Source: Erwinia aphidicola
GTDB lineage: Bacteria > Pseudomonadota > Gammaproteobacteria > Enterobacterales > Enterobacteriaceae
Reading direction: 5' to 3'
Length of the DNA stretch: 64,000 nucleotides
Assembly (NCBI RefSeq): GCF_014773485.1
Contig: NZ_JACXBP010000005.1
Coordinates: 248,001-312,000 of the forward strand
This document shows, piece by piece, positions 8,273 to 16,233 of this stretch (the first letter of the stretch is position 1; each line of letters opens with the position of its first letter). Made by a program: the position numbers and the translations under genes. The notes under the pieces were generated by a model that was given only the letters and a program-made list of their open reading frames with translations, had not been told where the DNA came from and made no database searches.

Positions 8273-8422
8273 TTAGCTAGCGTAGATTTTGTAGCTCACC
8301 TGCATCTGCGCTTTGCAGAAGATGCAGTTTGCACCGTGCGGATTTTTTGCGCTGATACTGAACGGGGAAAAACGATACTGACAACCGTGACATGACGGGC
8401 ACTGATATTTGATATTTTGAAT
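8273..8422 (-). CDS. YmcF/YnfQ-like small zinc-binding cold-shock protein, probable ATT start
   Basis: The frame encodes QCPSCHGCQYRFSPFSISAK and then NPHGANCIFCKAQMQ, a CxxC...CxxC zinc-ribbon pattern matching what I recall of the E. coli cold-shock microproteins YmcF and YnfQ. No ATG, GTG or TTG start suits the domain: the only ATG in frame, at 8536, lies inside the upstream LysR gene and adds a 38-residue leader without family character. An ATT codon at 8420-8422 sits nine bases after AAGG and gives a 49-residue protein starting (M)QNIKYQCPSC. I recall that the E. coli homologues were reported with a non-AUG start. A TACAAT box lies upstream at 8454-8459. Confidence 0.6.
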   Translation of the reverse strand: MQNIKYQCPSCHGCQYRFSPFSISAKNPHGANCIFCKAQMQVSYKIYAS

Positions 8423-8483
8423 AGGTAACTGCCTTTTTTGATTTACGATTCTTATTGTAAGAAACGCTACCTTAACACGTTCG

Positions 8484-9425
8484 TTACATAATGTCTGTAT
8501 TTTTATCCAGGTGTAGTAAATCCTGGTACAGCCCACTTAGCACGCCGCCTGCGGCAAACTGCTCTCTGATCCACTGTGTCACCTGCCCGCTGGCCGCATG
8601 CTGCGTCGCCAGCAGCATCGGAGAGTCCTGGCGCGGGTTCTGTACTGCCAGCGTCACCAGCCGCTGACCCGCCTCGCGCACCAGATAATCCGGCAGAAAA
8701 CCAATCCCCTGCCCCAGCATCTGGCAGTGGTACTTGGTGGCAAAGTCCGGTACAACCAGCGATTGCTGACCGTGCAGTAACCAGCCCACTTTTTTATTCA
8801 GCGTTTCAGCGGTGTCCTCCACCATGATGGTGGTCCACTGGCGCAGCTGACTTTCGCCCAGCGGCTGCGCCAGGCGAGCCAGCGGATGATCGGGAGCGAT
8901 AGCGAACTGCCAGCGCACGCTGCCAATCGCCAGATAATCAATGCCGCCGCCATCCGGCAGCGTATCCGGGGCACCTATCGCCACGTTAACCTGCTGATTG
9001 ACCAACGCATCCCACACGCCGTTATAGACCGCCGTGGTGATCACCACCTGGCAGCCTGGAAACTGTTTATCCAACAGCTGGAGTAAGCGCGCGGTGTGAT
9101 GCGGCGTGTACAGCAGCTGGTTGATGCAGATGCGTACGCGCGGCTCAATACCCTGAGCAATGGTGTCCACCCCGCGTTTAATGCGCTGAATGTCGTTGAG
9201 CAATTCGCCACACTTGCGCCAGAAATAGTGCCCGGCCTCGGTCAGCTCCACGCTGCGGGTGCTGCGGGTAAATAGCGCCACGCCCAGCCCGGTCTCGATG
9301 CGTTTTATCGCATAGCTGACGGCCGAAGTGGTGATGCCAAGCTCCTGCGCGGCTCTGCTGAAGCTACCGCAGCGCACCACGCTGATCAGTACCTGGAGAT
9401 TTTCTTCATTAAAGATCGAGTTCAT
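8484..9425 (-). CDS. LysR-family transcriptional regulator (AllS/PunR-like)
   Basis: The 313-residue protein has an N-terminal winged helix-turn-helix (residues about 7-65, SFSRAAQELGITTSAVSYAI) and a LysR substrate-binding domain whose phrasing (INQLLYTPHHTARLLQLLDKQ, YNGVWDALVNQQVNVAIGAP) resembles AllS and PunR, regulators of purine and ureide use. It is divergent from the ankyrin/amidohydrolase pair starting at 9571, with 145 bases between, which is the usual arrangement of a LysR activator and its target. The amidohydrolase target fits a role in breakdown of a nitrogenous ring compound. Confidence 0.85.
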   Translation of the reverse strand: MNSIFNEENLQVLISVVRCGSFSRAAQELGITTSAVSYAIKRIETGLGVALFTRSTRSVELTEAGHYFWRKCGELLNDIQRIKRGVDTIAQGIEPRVRICINQLLYTPHHTARLLQLLDKQFPGCQVVITTAVYNGVWDALVNQQVNVAIGAPDTLPDGGGIDYLAIGSVRWQFAIAPDHPLARLAQPLGESQLRQWTTIMVEDTAETLNKKVGWLLHGQQSLVVPDFATKYHCQMLGQGIGFLPDYLVREAGQRLVTLAVQNPRQDSPMLLATQHAASGQVTQWIREQFAAGGVLSGLYQDLLHLDKNTDIM

Positions 9426-9570
9426 TGTCGCCCGCGCCCGCTAGCCAATAATATTGAACAGTATTCAACAATCTCAGCGTAAACGGTGAATTAATTTCAA
9501 GCGTATTCTCCTGATTATCAGTCGCTGTTATTGTCGATGAATTGCTCACCTTCGGTTTAAAGGGAATCTT

Positions 9571-10188
9571 ATGTCATCAGCTAGCGATCAGACTACCCGC
9601 TTCCTCAGCGCCGCGCAGGCGGGAGAGCTGGCAACGTTACAACAGTGCCTGGCGGCGGGCGTTGACCTGAACAGCGTTAATCGTCAGGGCACCAGCGCCA
9701 TCACCCTCGCAGCACAACATCAGCACTATGCCTGCGTTGAGTGGCTGATCGAGGCCGGCGCCGACATCAATCAGCAGGACAATACCTGCCTGAATCCGTT
9801 TCTGCTTAGCTGCCTCGGCGGCGATCTGACTCTGCTGCGCCTGCTGTTACCCGCCACGCCTGACCTGACGCGCCTGACGCGCTTTGGCGGGGTCGGCCTG
9901 ACGCCCGCCTGTGAAAAAGGCCATGTGGAGATCGTGCGTGAGCTGCTGACCTCAACCGCGATCAACGTCAACCACACCAACTTTTTAGGCTGGACACCGC
10001 TGCTGGAAGCCATCGTGCTTAACGACGGCGGCGCGCGCCAGCAGGAGATCGTGCGGCTGCTGCTGGCGCACGGTGCCAGCCCGCATATGACCGATAAATA
10101 CGGTAAAACGCCGCTGCAGCTGGCGCGCTCGCTCGGCTTCACGGCCATTGCGACTCTGTTAATGGATGCAGGAGCAGACGATGAATAA
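9571..10188 (+). CDS. Ankyrin-repeat protein
   Basis: The 205-residue protein is built of five or so ankyrin repeats, recognisable from the G-TP/A-H helix-turn-helix phrasing (GTSAITLAAQHQHYACVEWL, GGVGLTPACEKGHVEIVREL, YGKTPLQLARSLGFTAIATL). It has no signal peptide. A strong ribosome binding site, AAAGGGA, lies six bases upstream of the ATG. Its end overlaps the start of the Tat-exported amidohydrolase by eight bases, so the two are co-translated. Small ankyrin proteins paired with enzymes may act as partners or chaperones; that role is inference here. Confidence 0.85.
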   Translation: MSSASDQTTRFLSAAQAGELATLQQCLAAGVDLNSVNRQGTSAITLAAQHQHYACVEWLIEAGADINQQDNTCLNPFLLSCLGGDLTLLRLLLPATPDLTRLTRFGGVGLTPACEKGHVEIVRELLTSTAINVNHTNFLGWTPLLEAIVLNDGGARQQEIVRLLLAHGASPHMTDKYGKTPLQLARSLGFTAIATLLMDAGADDE

Positions 10189-11572
10189 TACCGACCCTAA
10201 CCGCCGCGAATTTCTCAGCCACGGCGGAAAAATGCTTGCCGCCTGCGCGATGATCGGCGCGGGCAGCGCCCCCGCCTTTGCAGCGGGCAATTCCGCCCGC
10301 TGCGCCCAACCGGAGAGCAGGATGACCACCATTAACAGCAACCACTATTATCTGGATAACGTGCTGCTGGAGACCGGCTTCCGCTATCAGGATGAGGTGG
10401 TGGTTGCCACCGAAACGGCGCTGCATAGCCTTGAGATCAATAACGGCAAGATCGTTGCCATCGCGGCTAATCACTCGTTTGCCGATGCCAGCCTGCCGCG
10501 CTTTAACGCCGGGGGGAAACTGCTGCTGCCCGCCATGCGCGACATGCACATTCACCTCGACAAGACCTTTTACGGCGGCCCGTGGCGCGTTCAGTCGCGC
10601 CCGGAAGGCACCACCATTAAAGATATGATCGCCCTTGAGCATCGCCTGCTGCCGGAGCTGCAACCCTATACTCAGGAGCGCGCGGGCAAGCTGATTGACC
10701 TGCTGCAGTCGAAAGGCTCTACCGTGGCACGCAGCCACTGCAATATCGAGCCGGTCTCCGGGCTGAAGAATCTGGAGAATCTGCAGGCGGTGCTGGAACG
10801 CCGCAAGTCGGGCTTTAGCTGCGAGATCGTCGCGTTTCCGCAGCACGGCCTGCTGCTGTCAAAAAGTGAACCTCTGATGCGCGAAGCGATGCAGGCCGGG
10901 GCGCACTACGTCGGCGGGCTGGACCCGACCAACGTCGACGGCGATATGCAGCGCTCGCTGAATACGATGTTCCAGATCGCGCTCGACTACGACAAAGGTG
11001 TGGATATCCACCTGCACGAAACCAGCCCGGCGGGCGTGGCCGCCATCGACTACATGTTGACCACCGTCGAGAAAACCCCGCAGCTGAAGGGGAAACTGAC
11101 CATCAGCCACGCGTTCGCCCTCGCCACGCTGACCCCGCAGCAGGTAGCGGAAACCGCAGCGCGCATGGCCGCGCAGCAGGTCACCATCGCCTCCACCGTG
11201 CCGATTGGTACACTGCATATGCCGCTGAAGCAGCTGCAGGAGAGCGGCGTATTTGTCATGACCGGGACCGACAGCGTGATTGATCACTGGTCCCCGTTTG
11301 GCCTTGGCGACATGCTGGAAAAAGCCAATCTGTATGCCCAGCTGTACACTCGCCCCGGCGAGTTTGCGCTGTCGCGCTCGCTGGCGATTGCTACCGGAAA
11401 CCGCCTGCCGCTGGATGACATAGGCCAGCGCGCCTGGCCGCAGGTGCAGGATGAAGCCAGCTTCGTGCTGGTTGACGCCTCCTGCTCCGCGGAAGCGGTG
11501 GCGCGCATCTCTCCTCGCACCGCCACCTTCCATCAGGGGCGCATGGTGTGGGGCGCGGTCAGCGCCGCATAA
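10181..11572 (+). CDS. Amidohydrolase (cytosine-deaminase-like metallohydrolase) with Tat signal
   Basis: The product (463 residues from the ATG at 10181, which has GGAG six bases upstream) begins with a twin-arginine signal, NRREFLSHGGKM, ending near AFA at about residue 35. The metal-dependent amidohydrolase barrel follows, with the HxH metal pair in DMHIHLDKTF, later metal or catalytic histidines in IHLHE and ISHAF, and the aspartate in TGTDS. This order fits the cytosine deaminase/aminohydrolase branch. Export makes it unusual, because most such deaminases are cytoplasmic. It is coupled to the ankyrin gene and probably controlled by the divergent LysR protein. The substrate is unknown, plausibly a cyclic nitrogen compound. 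Confidence 0.8.
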   Translation: MNNTDPNRREFLSHGGKMLAACAMIGAGSAPAFAAGNSARCAQPESRMTTINSNHYYLDNVLLETGFRYQDEVVVATETALHSLEINNGKIVAIAANHSFADASLPRFNAGGKLLLPAMRDMHIHLDKTFYGGPWRVQSRPEGTTIKDMIALEHRLLPELQPYTQERAGKLIDLLQSKGSTVARSHCNIEPVSGLKNLENLQAVLERRKSGFSCEIVAFPQHGLLLSKSEPLMREAMQAGAHYVGGLDPTNVDGDMQRSLNTMFQIALDYDKGVDIHLHETSPAGVAAIDYMLTTVEKTPQLKGKLTISHAFALATLTPQQVAETAARMAAQQVTIASTVPIGTLHMPLKQLQESGVFVMTGTDSVIDHWSPFGLGDMLEKANLYAQLYTRPGEFALSRSLAIATGNRLPLDDIGQRAWPQVQDEASFVLVDASCSAEAVARISPRTATFHQGRMVWGAVSAA

Positions 11573-11659
11573 CCGACGGGTGACAAAAGTTTACAAGAGT
11601 GACTATTGCCAAACGGTGTACTGCCGTTAAGATAGTCGCTCTTTCTACTTGGGCAGATT

Positions 11660-12019
11660 ATGCAAAAACGTCAGCGCATCGCGACAGGATTTCTCTTCCT
11701 GACATGCCTGGTCATACTGGTTTGTATGGCTCAGCGCGTGGCGAACCTGCACGCCCTGCAAATTTTGCCGCAGACGGTCAGCGCCCAGGGTGCCGACAGC
11801 TCCCGCAGCGCAAAAGAGAGCCCGGTAACCCCGTGTGAACTGAGTGCGAAAGCGCTGTGCGCCACCCCACTCCTGTTCGACAGTGCCTTACCGCTGCTCG
11901 GTCTGCTGCTGATAGTGCTGGCCCTGCTGCGCCCGCGCCCGCTGTTTTACCCTCCGGCACATGAGTTCCGTGCCCCGCTGCTGCGAATACACCTCCTGCA
12001 CTGCAACTTCCGCGAATGA
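11660..12019 (+). CDS. scsA: Suppressor of copper sensitivity protein ScsA
   Basis: The 119-residue membrane protein has one hydrophobic helix near the N-terminus (LFLTCLVILVC) and another in the middle (ALPLLGLLLIVLALL), with a periplasmic cysteine pair between them. Its size and place immediately before scsB match ScsA of Salmonella, a small protein linked to peroxide and copper tolerance. A possible sigma-70 promoter (TTGCCA, 16 bases, TAAGAT) lies upstream at about 11608-11635. It is separated by 46 bases from scsB, whose own ribosome binding site is good. Confidence 0.8.
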   Translation: MQKRQRIATGFLFLTCLVILVCMAQRVANLHALQILPQTVSAQGADSSRSAKESPVTPCELSAKALCATPLLFDSALPLLGLLLIVLALLRPRPLFYPPAHEFRAPLLRIHLLHCNFRE

Positions 12020-12065
12020 TCGACCGCTCACCCCGGTTCTGAAACATCATTCACGGAGAAAAACT

Positions 12066-13949
12066 ATGTTTACCCTATTCAGGAGCGCTGTGCTCCTGCT
12101 GCTGTGCTGGCTGCCTGTCGTTCAGGCGGCCGATATCAGCCTGCAAAACCCGCAAAACACCCATGCTGAAGTGCGCCTGCGCGCTGACTCCAGCGGCAAA
12201 GAAGGCACGCGCCTGCTGCTGGATGTGCAGCTGCAAAACGGCTGGAAAACCTACTGGCGCTCGCCGGGTGAAGGTGGCATTGCGCCGCAGATCCGCTGGC
12301 AGGATCCGGCGCTAAAAGCCCGCTGGTTCTGGCCAACGCCGCAGCGCTTTGAGGTAGCCGGTATCAGCACTCAGGGCTATCACCAACACGTCAGCCTGCC
12401 GATCGTCATTGACGGCAAGGCCCCACGCACGCTGGCCGGTACGCTGACGCTGTCAACCTGTAGCAACGTCTGCATTCTGACCGATTACCCGTTCAGCCTC
12501 GACCTGAGCGAGTCCAACGCACAGAGCTTTAACTTCGATTTCGCCAACGCGATGGGCAAAGTGCCGATTGCCAGCGGCCTGAGCGAGACGCTAAGCGCCG
12601 GATATCAGCCGGGGGAACTGCAGATTGTCGCCGAACGCGCCGCCGGCTGGCAGCAGCCTGAGCTGTTCTTCGATACCCTAAGCGGCGCCAGCATCGGCAA
12701 GCCGGTGGTGAAAATTGACGGCTCGCGCCTGGAGGCGCGCGTGACGGTCAGCGATGAATGGGGCGACAGCGCGCCCGATCTGCGCGGAAAAATCCTCTCG
12801 CTGGTGATTGCCGATAGCGGTCTGGCACAGCAGAGCAGCGTCACCCTCGGCAGCGCACAGCCGCTCAGCAGCGACTCATCGCTGCCGCTGTGGCAGATGC
12901 TGCTGATGGCGCTGGCGGGCGGTTTTATCCTTAATCTGATGCCGTGCGTACTGCCAGTGCTGGGCATGAAGCTCGGCAGCATTATCAGCGTGGAGCAGCG
13001 CGACCGCCGCAGCGTGCGCCTGCAGTTTATCGCCTCCAGCGCCGGGATTATCACCTCGTTTATGGCGCTGGCGCTGCTGATGACGGTGCTGCGCCTTGGT
13101 AATCATGCGCTGGGCTGGGGCATTCAGTTCCAGAACCCGTGGTTTATTGGCGTGATGGCGCTGGTGACGCTGCTGTTCAGCGCCAACCTGTTTGGCCTGT
13201 TCCACCTGCGGCTGCCTTCCGCGCTGAACACGCGGCTGGCAACCAGCGGCGGACACGGGCTGGGCGGCCACTTCTGTCAGGGGGCCTTTGCCACCCTGCT
13301 GGCCACGCCGTGCTCCGCGCCCTTCCTCGGCACCGCCGTGGCCTTTGCGCTGGCGGCCTCCCTGCCGCTGCTGTGGGTAATGTTTATTGCACTCGGCATT
13401 GGCATGAGCCTGCCGTGGCTGCTGATCGCTGCCTGGCCCGCGCTGGCGTTGAAGCTACCGCGACCCGGCCGCTGGATGAACGCCGTACGCATCGCGCTGG
13501 GCCTGCTTATGCTGGCTTCCTGCCTGTGGCTGCTCAGCCTGCTGGCCAGCCGCGTCGGGCTGGTCAACAACAGCCTGAAATTGCCGGATGAGATCCACTG
13601 GCAGCCGCTGAGCGAGCAGGCTATTCAGCAGGCGCTGCACGATAAAAAACGCGTATTTATCGACGTGACCGCCGACTGGTGCGTGACCTGCAAAGCAAAC
13701 AAAATCAACGTGATGCTGCGCGATGACGTGCAGCAAGCGTTACAGGCTGATGATGTTGTTGCCCTGCGCGGCGACTGGAGCCAGCCTTCTGCCGCCATCA
13801 CCGACTTTTTAAAGCAGCGCGGCAGCGTGGCTATCCCCTTCAATCAAATCTACGGGCCAGGCCTGCCGCAGGGTGAAGTCCTCTCCCCCCTGCTTGACCG
13901 TGCCACCCTGTTAAAAACCCTGGCCGAAGCCAAAGGAACTGAACAATGA
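12066..13949 (+). CDS. scsB: Membrane thiol-disulfide reductase ScsB (DsbD-like)
   Basis: The 627-residue protein has a signal peptide (to about residue 21, VVQA), a large N-terminal periplasmic region, a DsbD-type membrane core and a C-terminal thioredoxin domain. The membrane core shows its two cysteines in NLMPCVLPVLGMK and ATPCSAPFLGTAVAF, and the thioredoxin domain has the active site DWCVTCKANK. The three cysteine pairs make the relay that carries electrons from cytoplasmic thioredoxin to periplasmic partners, here ScsC. The start at 12066 follows GGAG with good spacing; an upstream extension lies over scsA and is not used. It overlaps scsC by four bases (ATGA), indicating translational coupling. 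Confidence 0.92.
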   Translation: MFTLFRSAVLLLLCWLPVVQAADISLQNPQNTHAEVRLRADSSGKEGTRLLLDVQLQNGWKTYWRSPGEGGIAPQIRWQDPALKARWFWPTPQRFEVAGISTQGYHQHVSLPIVIDGKAPRTLAGTLTLSTCSNVCILTDYPFSLDLSESNAQSFNFDFANAMGKVPIASGLSETLSAGYQPGELQIVAERAAGWQQPELFFDTLSGASIGKPVVKIDGSRLEARVTVSDEWGDSAPDLRGKILSLVIADSGLAQQSSVTLGSAQPLSSDSSLPLWQMLLMALAGGFILNLMPCVLPVLGMKLGSIISVEQRDRRSVRLQFIASSAGIITSFMALALLMTVLRLGNHALGWGIQFQNPWFIGVMALVTLLFSANLFGLFHLRLPSALNTRLATSGGHGLGGHFCQGAFATLLATPCSAPFLGTAVAFALAASLPLLWVMFIALGIGMSLPWLLIAAWPALALKLPRPGRWMNAVRIALGLLMLASCLWLLSLLASRVGLVNNSLKLPDEIHWQPLSEQAIQQALHDKKRVFIDVTADWCVTCKANKINVMLRDDVQQALQADDVVALRGDWSQPSAAITDFLKQRGSVAIPFNQIYGPGLPQGEVLSPLLDRATLLKTLAEAKGTEQ

Positions 13950-14665
13950 AAAAACTGACTCTCGCACTGCTGTTTGTCGCCACGCCACTCTGGGCCGCGG
14001 CCCCGTTTACCCCGGAGCAGGAAGTGCGCATTAAAGAACTGATCAAAGAGACGCTGGTGCAGAATCCGCAGATCCTCGCGGAAGCGGCGGATGCTTATGA
14101 CAAGCAGGCGCAAAAACAGCAGGCTGACGTGGTAGGCCAGGTGATTGAGCAGAACAAAGATGCGCTGTTCAACGATGCCGGTTCACCGCGCATCGGGGCG
14201 AAAACGGCGAAGTTGACCCTGGTGTCATTCACCGACTACAACTGCCCGTACTGTAAGCAGTTCGATCCGCTGCTGGAGAAACTCGTTAAGCAGTACCCGG
14301 ACGTGGCGGTGGTGATTAAGCCGCTGCCTTATCGCTCGGAAAGCTCGCTGACCTCGGCGCGCGCCGTGCTGACCACCTGGCAGCAGCACCCGGACCAGTG
14401 GCTGGCGCTGCACCAGCGTATGATGGCGAAGAAGGGCTACCACGATGACGCCAGCATTCTCAGCGCCGAGCAGAAGAGCGGCGTCACGCTGAAAGAGCCG
14501 AACAAGCAGAGCCTCGATACCATCAACAACAATCTGAAGCTGGCGCAGCATCTCGGTATTGAAGGCACCCCTGCGACGCTGATTGGCACCACGCTGCTGC
14601 CGGGCGCGGTGAGCTATGAGCAGCTGGAAGCGATGGTCAAGCAGCAGCTGGCCGCGGTTAAATGA
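13946..14665 (+). CDS. scsC: Periplasmic disulfide isomerase/oxidoreductase ScsC (DsbA/DsbG-like)
   Basis: The 239-residue exported protein has a signal peptide to about residue 18 and a DsbA-type thioredoxin domain with the active site NCPYCKQF and a cis-proline loop in IEGTPATLIG. The N-terminal segment of about 60 residues is rich in charged helix, like the region that oligomerises in the Proteus and Salmonella homologues. It is kept reduced by ScsB and protects periplasmic proteins against copper and oxidative damage (family knowledge). It overlaps both neighbours by four bases. Confidence 0.9.
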   Translation: MKKLTLALLFVATPLWAAAPFTPEQEVRIKELIKETLVQNPQILAEAADAYDKQAQKQQADVVGQVIEQNKDALFNDAGSPRIGAKTAKLTLVSFTDYNCPYCKQFDPLLEKLVKQYPDVAVVIKPLPYRSESSLTSARAVLTTWQQHPDQWLALHQRMMAKKGYHDDASILSAEQKSGVTLKEPNKQSLDTINNNLKLAQHLGIEGTPATLIGTTLLPGAVSYEQLEAMVKQQLAAVK

Positions 14666-15165
14666 CGCGGCTGAAACGCTGGGGGCGCGAGCTACTGCTG
14701 TTTGTCGTCCTGCTGGCCGGCGTGCTGTGGGCGATGGATCTGTGGCGTGCGCCCCACGCTCCCCTCGCCTTCGCCGACCAGCCGTTGCAGACCCTTGATG
14801 GCCGCGACGTCACGCTGGCCGCGCTGAGTGCAGAGCGCCCGCTGCTGGTCTATTTCTGGGCCAGCTGGTGCGGCGTATGCCGCTTCGTCACCCCGCAGGT
14901 GGCGGAATTAGCCAGCAGCGGCCAGAATGTGATCTCGGTGGCGCTGCGTTCCGGCGAAGATGAAAAAGTGCAGCGCTATTTGCAGGCAAAGCGCTATCCG
15001 CTGGCCACCATCAATGACCCGCAGGGTAGCCTGTCGGGCAGCTGGCAGATTGGCGTGACGCCAACGCTGGTGGTGATCGACAAAGGCGCTATCGTCAGTA
15101 CCACTACCGGCTGGACCAGCAGTTGGGGCATCAAGTTACGACTGTGGTGGGCCGGACGCCGTTAA
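14662..15165 (+). CDS. scsD: Membrane-anchored thioredoxin-like protein ScsD
   Basis: The 167-residue protein has a single N-terminal membrane helix (LLLFVVLLAGVLWAMDLW) and a TlpA/ResA-type thioredoxin domain facing the periplasm, with the active site WASWCGVCRF and a cis-proline segment in GVTPTLVVID. It is the last gene of the scsABCD operon and begins within the end of scsC. Its exact partner in the pathway is not established. Confidence 0.9.
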   Translation: MTRLKRWGRELLLFVVLLAGVLWAMDLWRAPHAPLAFADQPLQTLDGRDVTLAALSAERPLLVYFWASWCGVCRFVTPQVAELASSGQNVISVALRSGEDEKVQRYLQAKRYPLATINDPQGSLSGSWQIGVTPTLVVIDKGAIVSTTTGWTSSWGIKLRLWWAGRR

Positions 15166-15217
15166 CAACAGGGGCGGGACGCCGCCCCTGAACATTCACA
15201 ACAAGGCAGGTAAGGCA

Positions 15218-15886
15218 ATGACAACCCCTCAGGCTCTGATTATTGGTGCTTCACGCGGTATTGGCCTTGGGCTGGCGAACACGCTGGCCGAGCGTGGCTG
15301 GCAGGTCACCGCCACCGCGCGCGGCGACGCGCCGCAGGCACAAGCCTCTATCCGCTGGCTGACGCTGGATATCAATCTGGCGCCGCAGCGTGAGGCGCTG
15401 GCCACCCAGCTGGCCGACAGCCAGTTTGACGTCATCTTTATCAATGCCGGCATTTACGGGCCGGATCACCAGCAGCTGGCGCGCACCAGCGACGACCAGC
15501 TGATGGCGCTGTTTATGACGAATACCTTCTCCCCGGTGCGCTGCGCCGAGCTGCTGCTGCCGCGGGTGAAGCCCGGCGGAATTATGGCGCTGATGACCTC
15601 ACAGCTCGCCAGCCTGAACGAAAACCCGGACGCCACTTACCCGCTCTACTCCGCCAGTAAAGGTGCGTTGAATATGCTGGTGCGCGGGCTGCTGCCGCAG
15701 GCTGATAAAGCGCAGCAGACCCTGCTGTGCGTGCATCCCGGCTGGGTGCAGACTGATATGGGCGGAGCCAGTGCGCCACTGACGGTGGCACAAAGCGCCG
15801 GGGGCATTGCCGATCGGCTGATCGCCTGGCGCGGCAAAGGCGGCCATCACTTTATTGACTACGCGGGTAAAGAGCTGACGTGGTAG
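15218..15886 (+). CDS. Short-chain dehydrogenase/reductase (classical SDR)
   Basis: The 222-residue cytoplasmic protein shows the cofactor motif IGASRGIGLGLA at residues 9-20, an NAG-type element (FINAGIYGP) and the catalytic YxxxK in YPLYSASKGA (Y before SASK). The short length without insertions fits the CsgA-like branch of SDRs. It follows scsD by 52 bases on the same strand but lacks a functional link to thiol redox and probably has its own expression signals. The substrate is unknown. Confidence 0.85.
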   Translation: MTTPQALIIGASRGIGLGLANTLAERGWQVTATARGDAPQAQASIRWLTLDINLAPQREALATQLADSQFDVIFINAGIYGPDHQQLARTSDDQLMALFMTNTFSPVRCAELLLPRVKPGGIMALMTSQLASLNENPDATYPLYSASKGALNMLVRGLLPQADKAQQTLLCVHPGWVQTDMGGASAPLTVAQSAGGIADRLIAWRGKGGHHFIDYAGKELTW

Positions 15887-16233
15887 CAGGATTGACAGCA
15901 AACCTGGCCGCGACTCAGTCTCTGTCGCGGTCTGGCCTGTGAAGCCCGATCCCCCCCTGGATGCTGAAGGAGTACCCGCGCCAGCCATACTGAACTGAGC
16001 AGGCGAAACCTGTCACAACGATTCACTGTCAGCCCTCATCATCCCTCGCCAATTTGCCCTGTTTCCTCAATTTTTTTCGTCCTTGTCCGATGATAAAGTG
16101 AAACGCCCGCGACTAAAGTGTCGTTATCACTGCAGGATATCTAAATAAAATTTCCATTATTTTAAGCAGTTATTTTAATCGGGCGCTGCGATTGCCCGCA
16201 TTCGCTGTACACCAACACCAGGAAATCGGACCT
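15887..16233. other. Intergenic region before dgcP
   Basis: No gene is visible in about 350 bases. A seven-base perfect hairpin, CCGCGAC (15908-15914) with GTCGCGG (15924-15930), follows the SDR gene but lacks a U-run, so it is at best a weak terminator. The last 150 bases are AT-rich and presumably carry the dgcP promoter. Confidence 0.5.
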
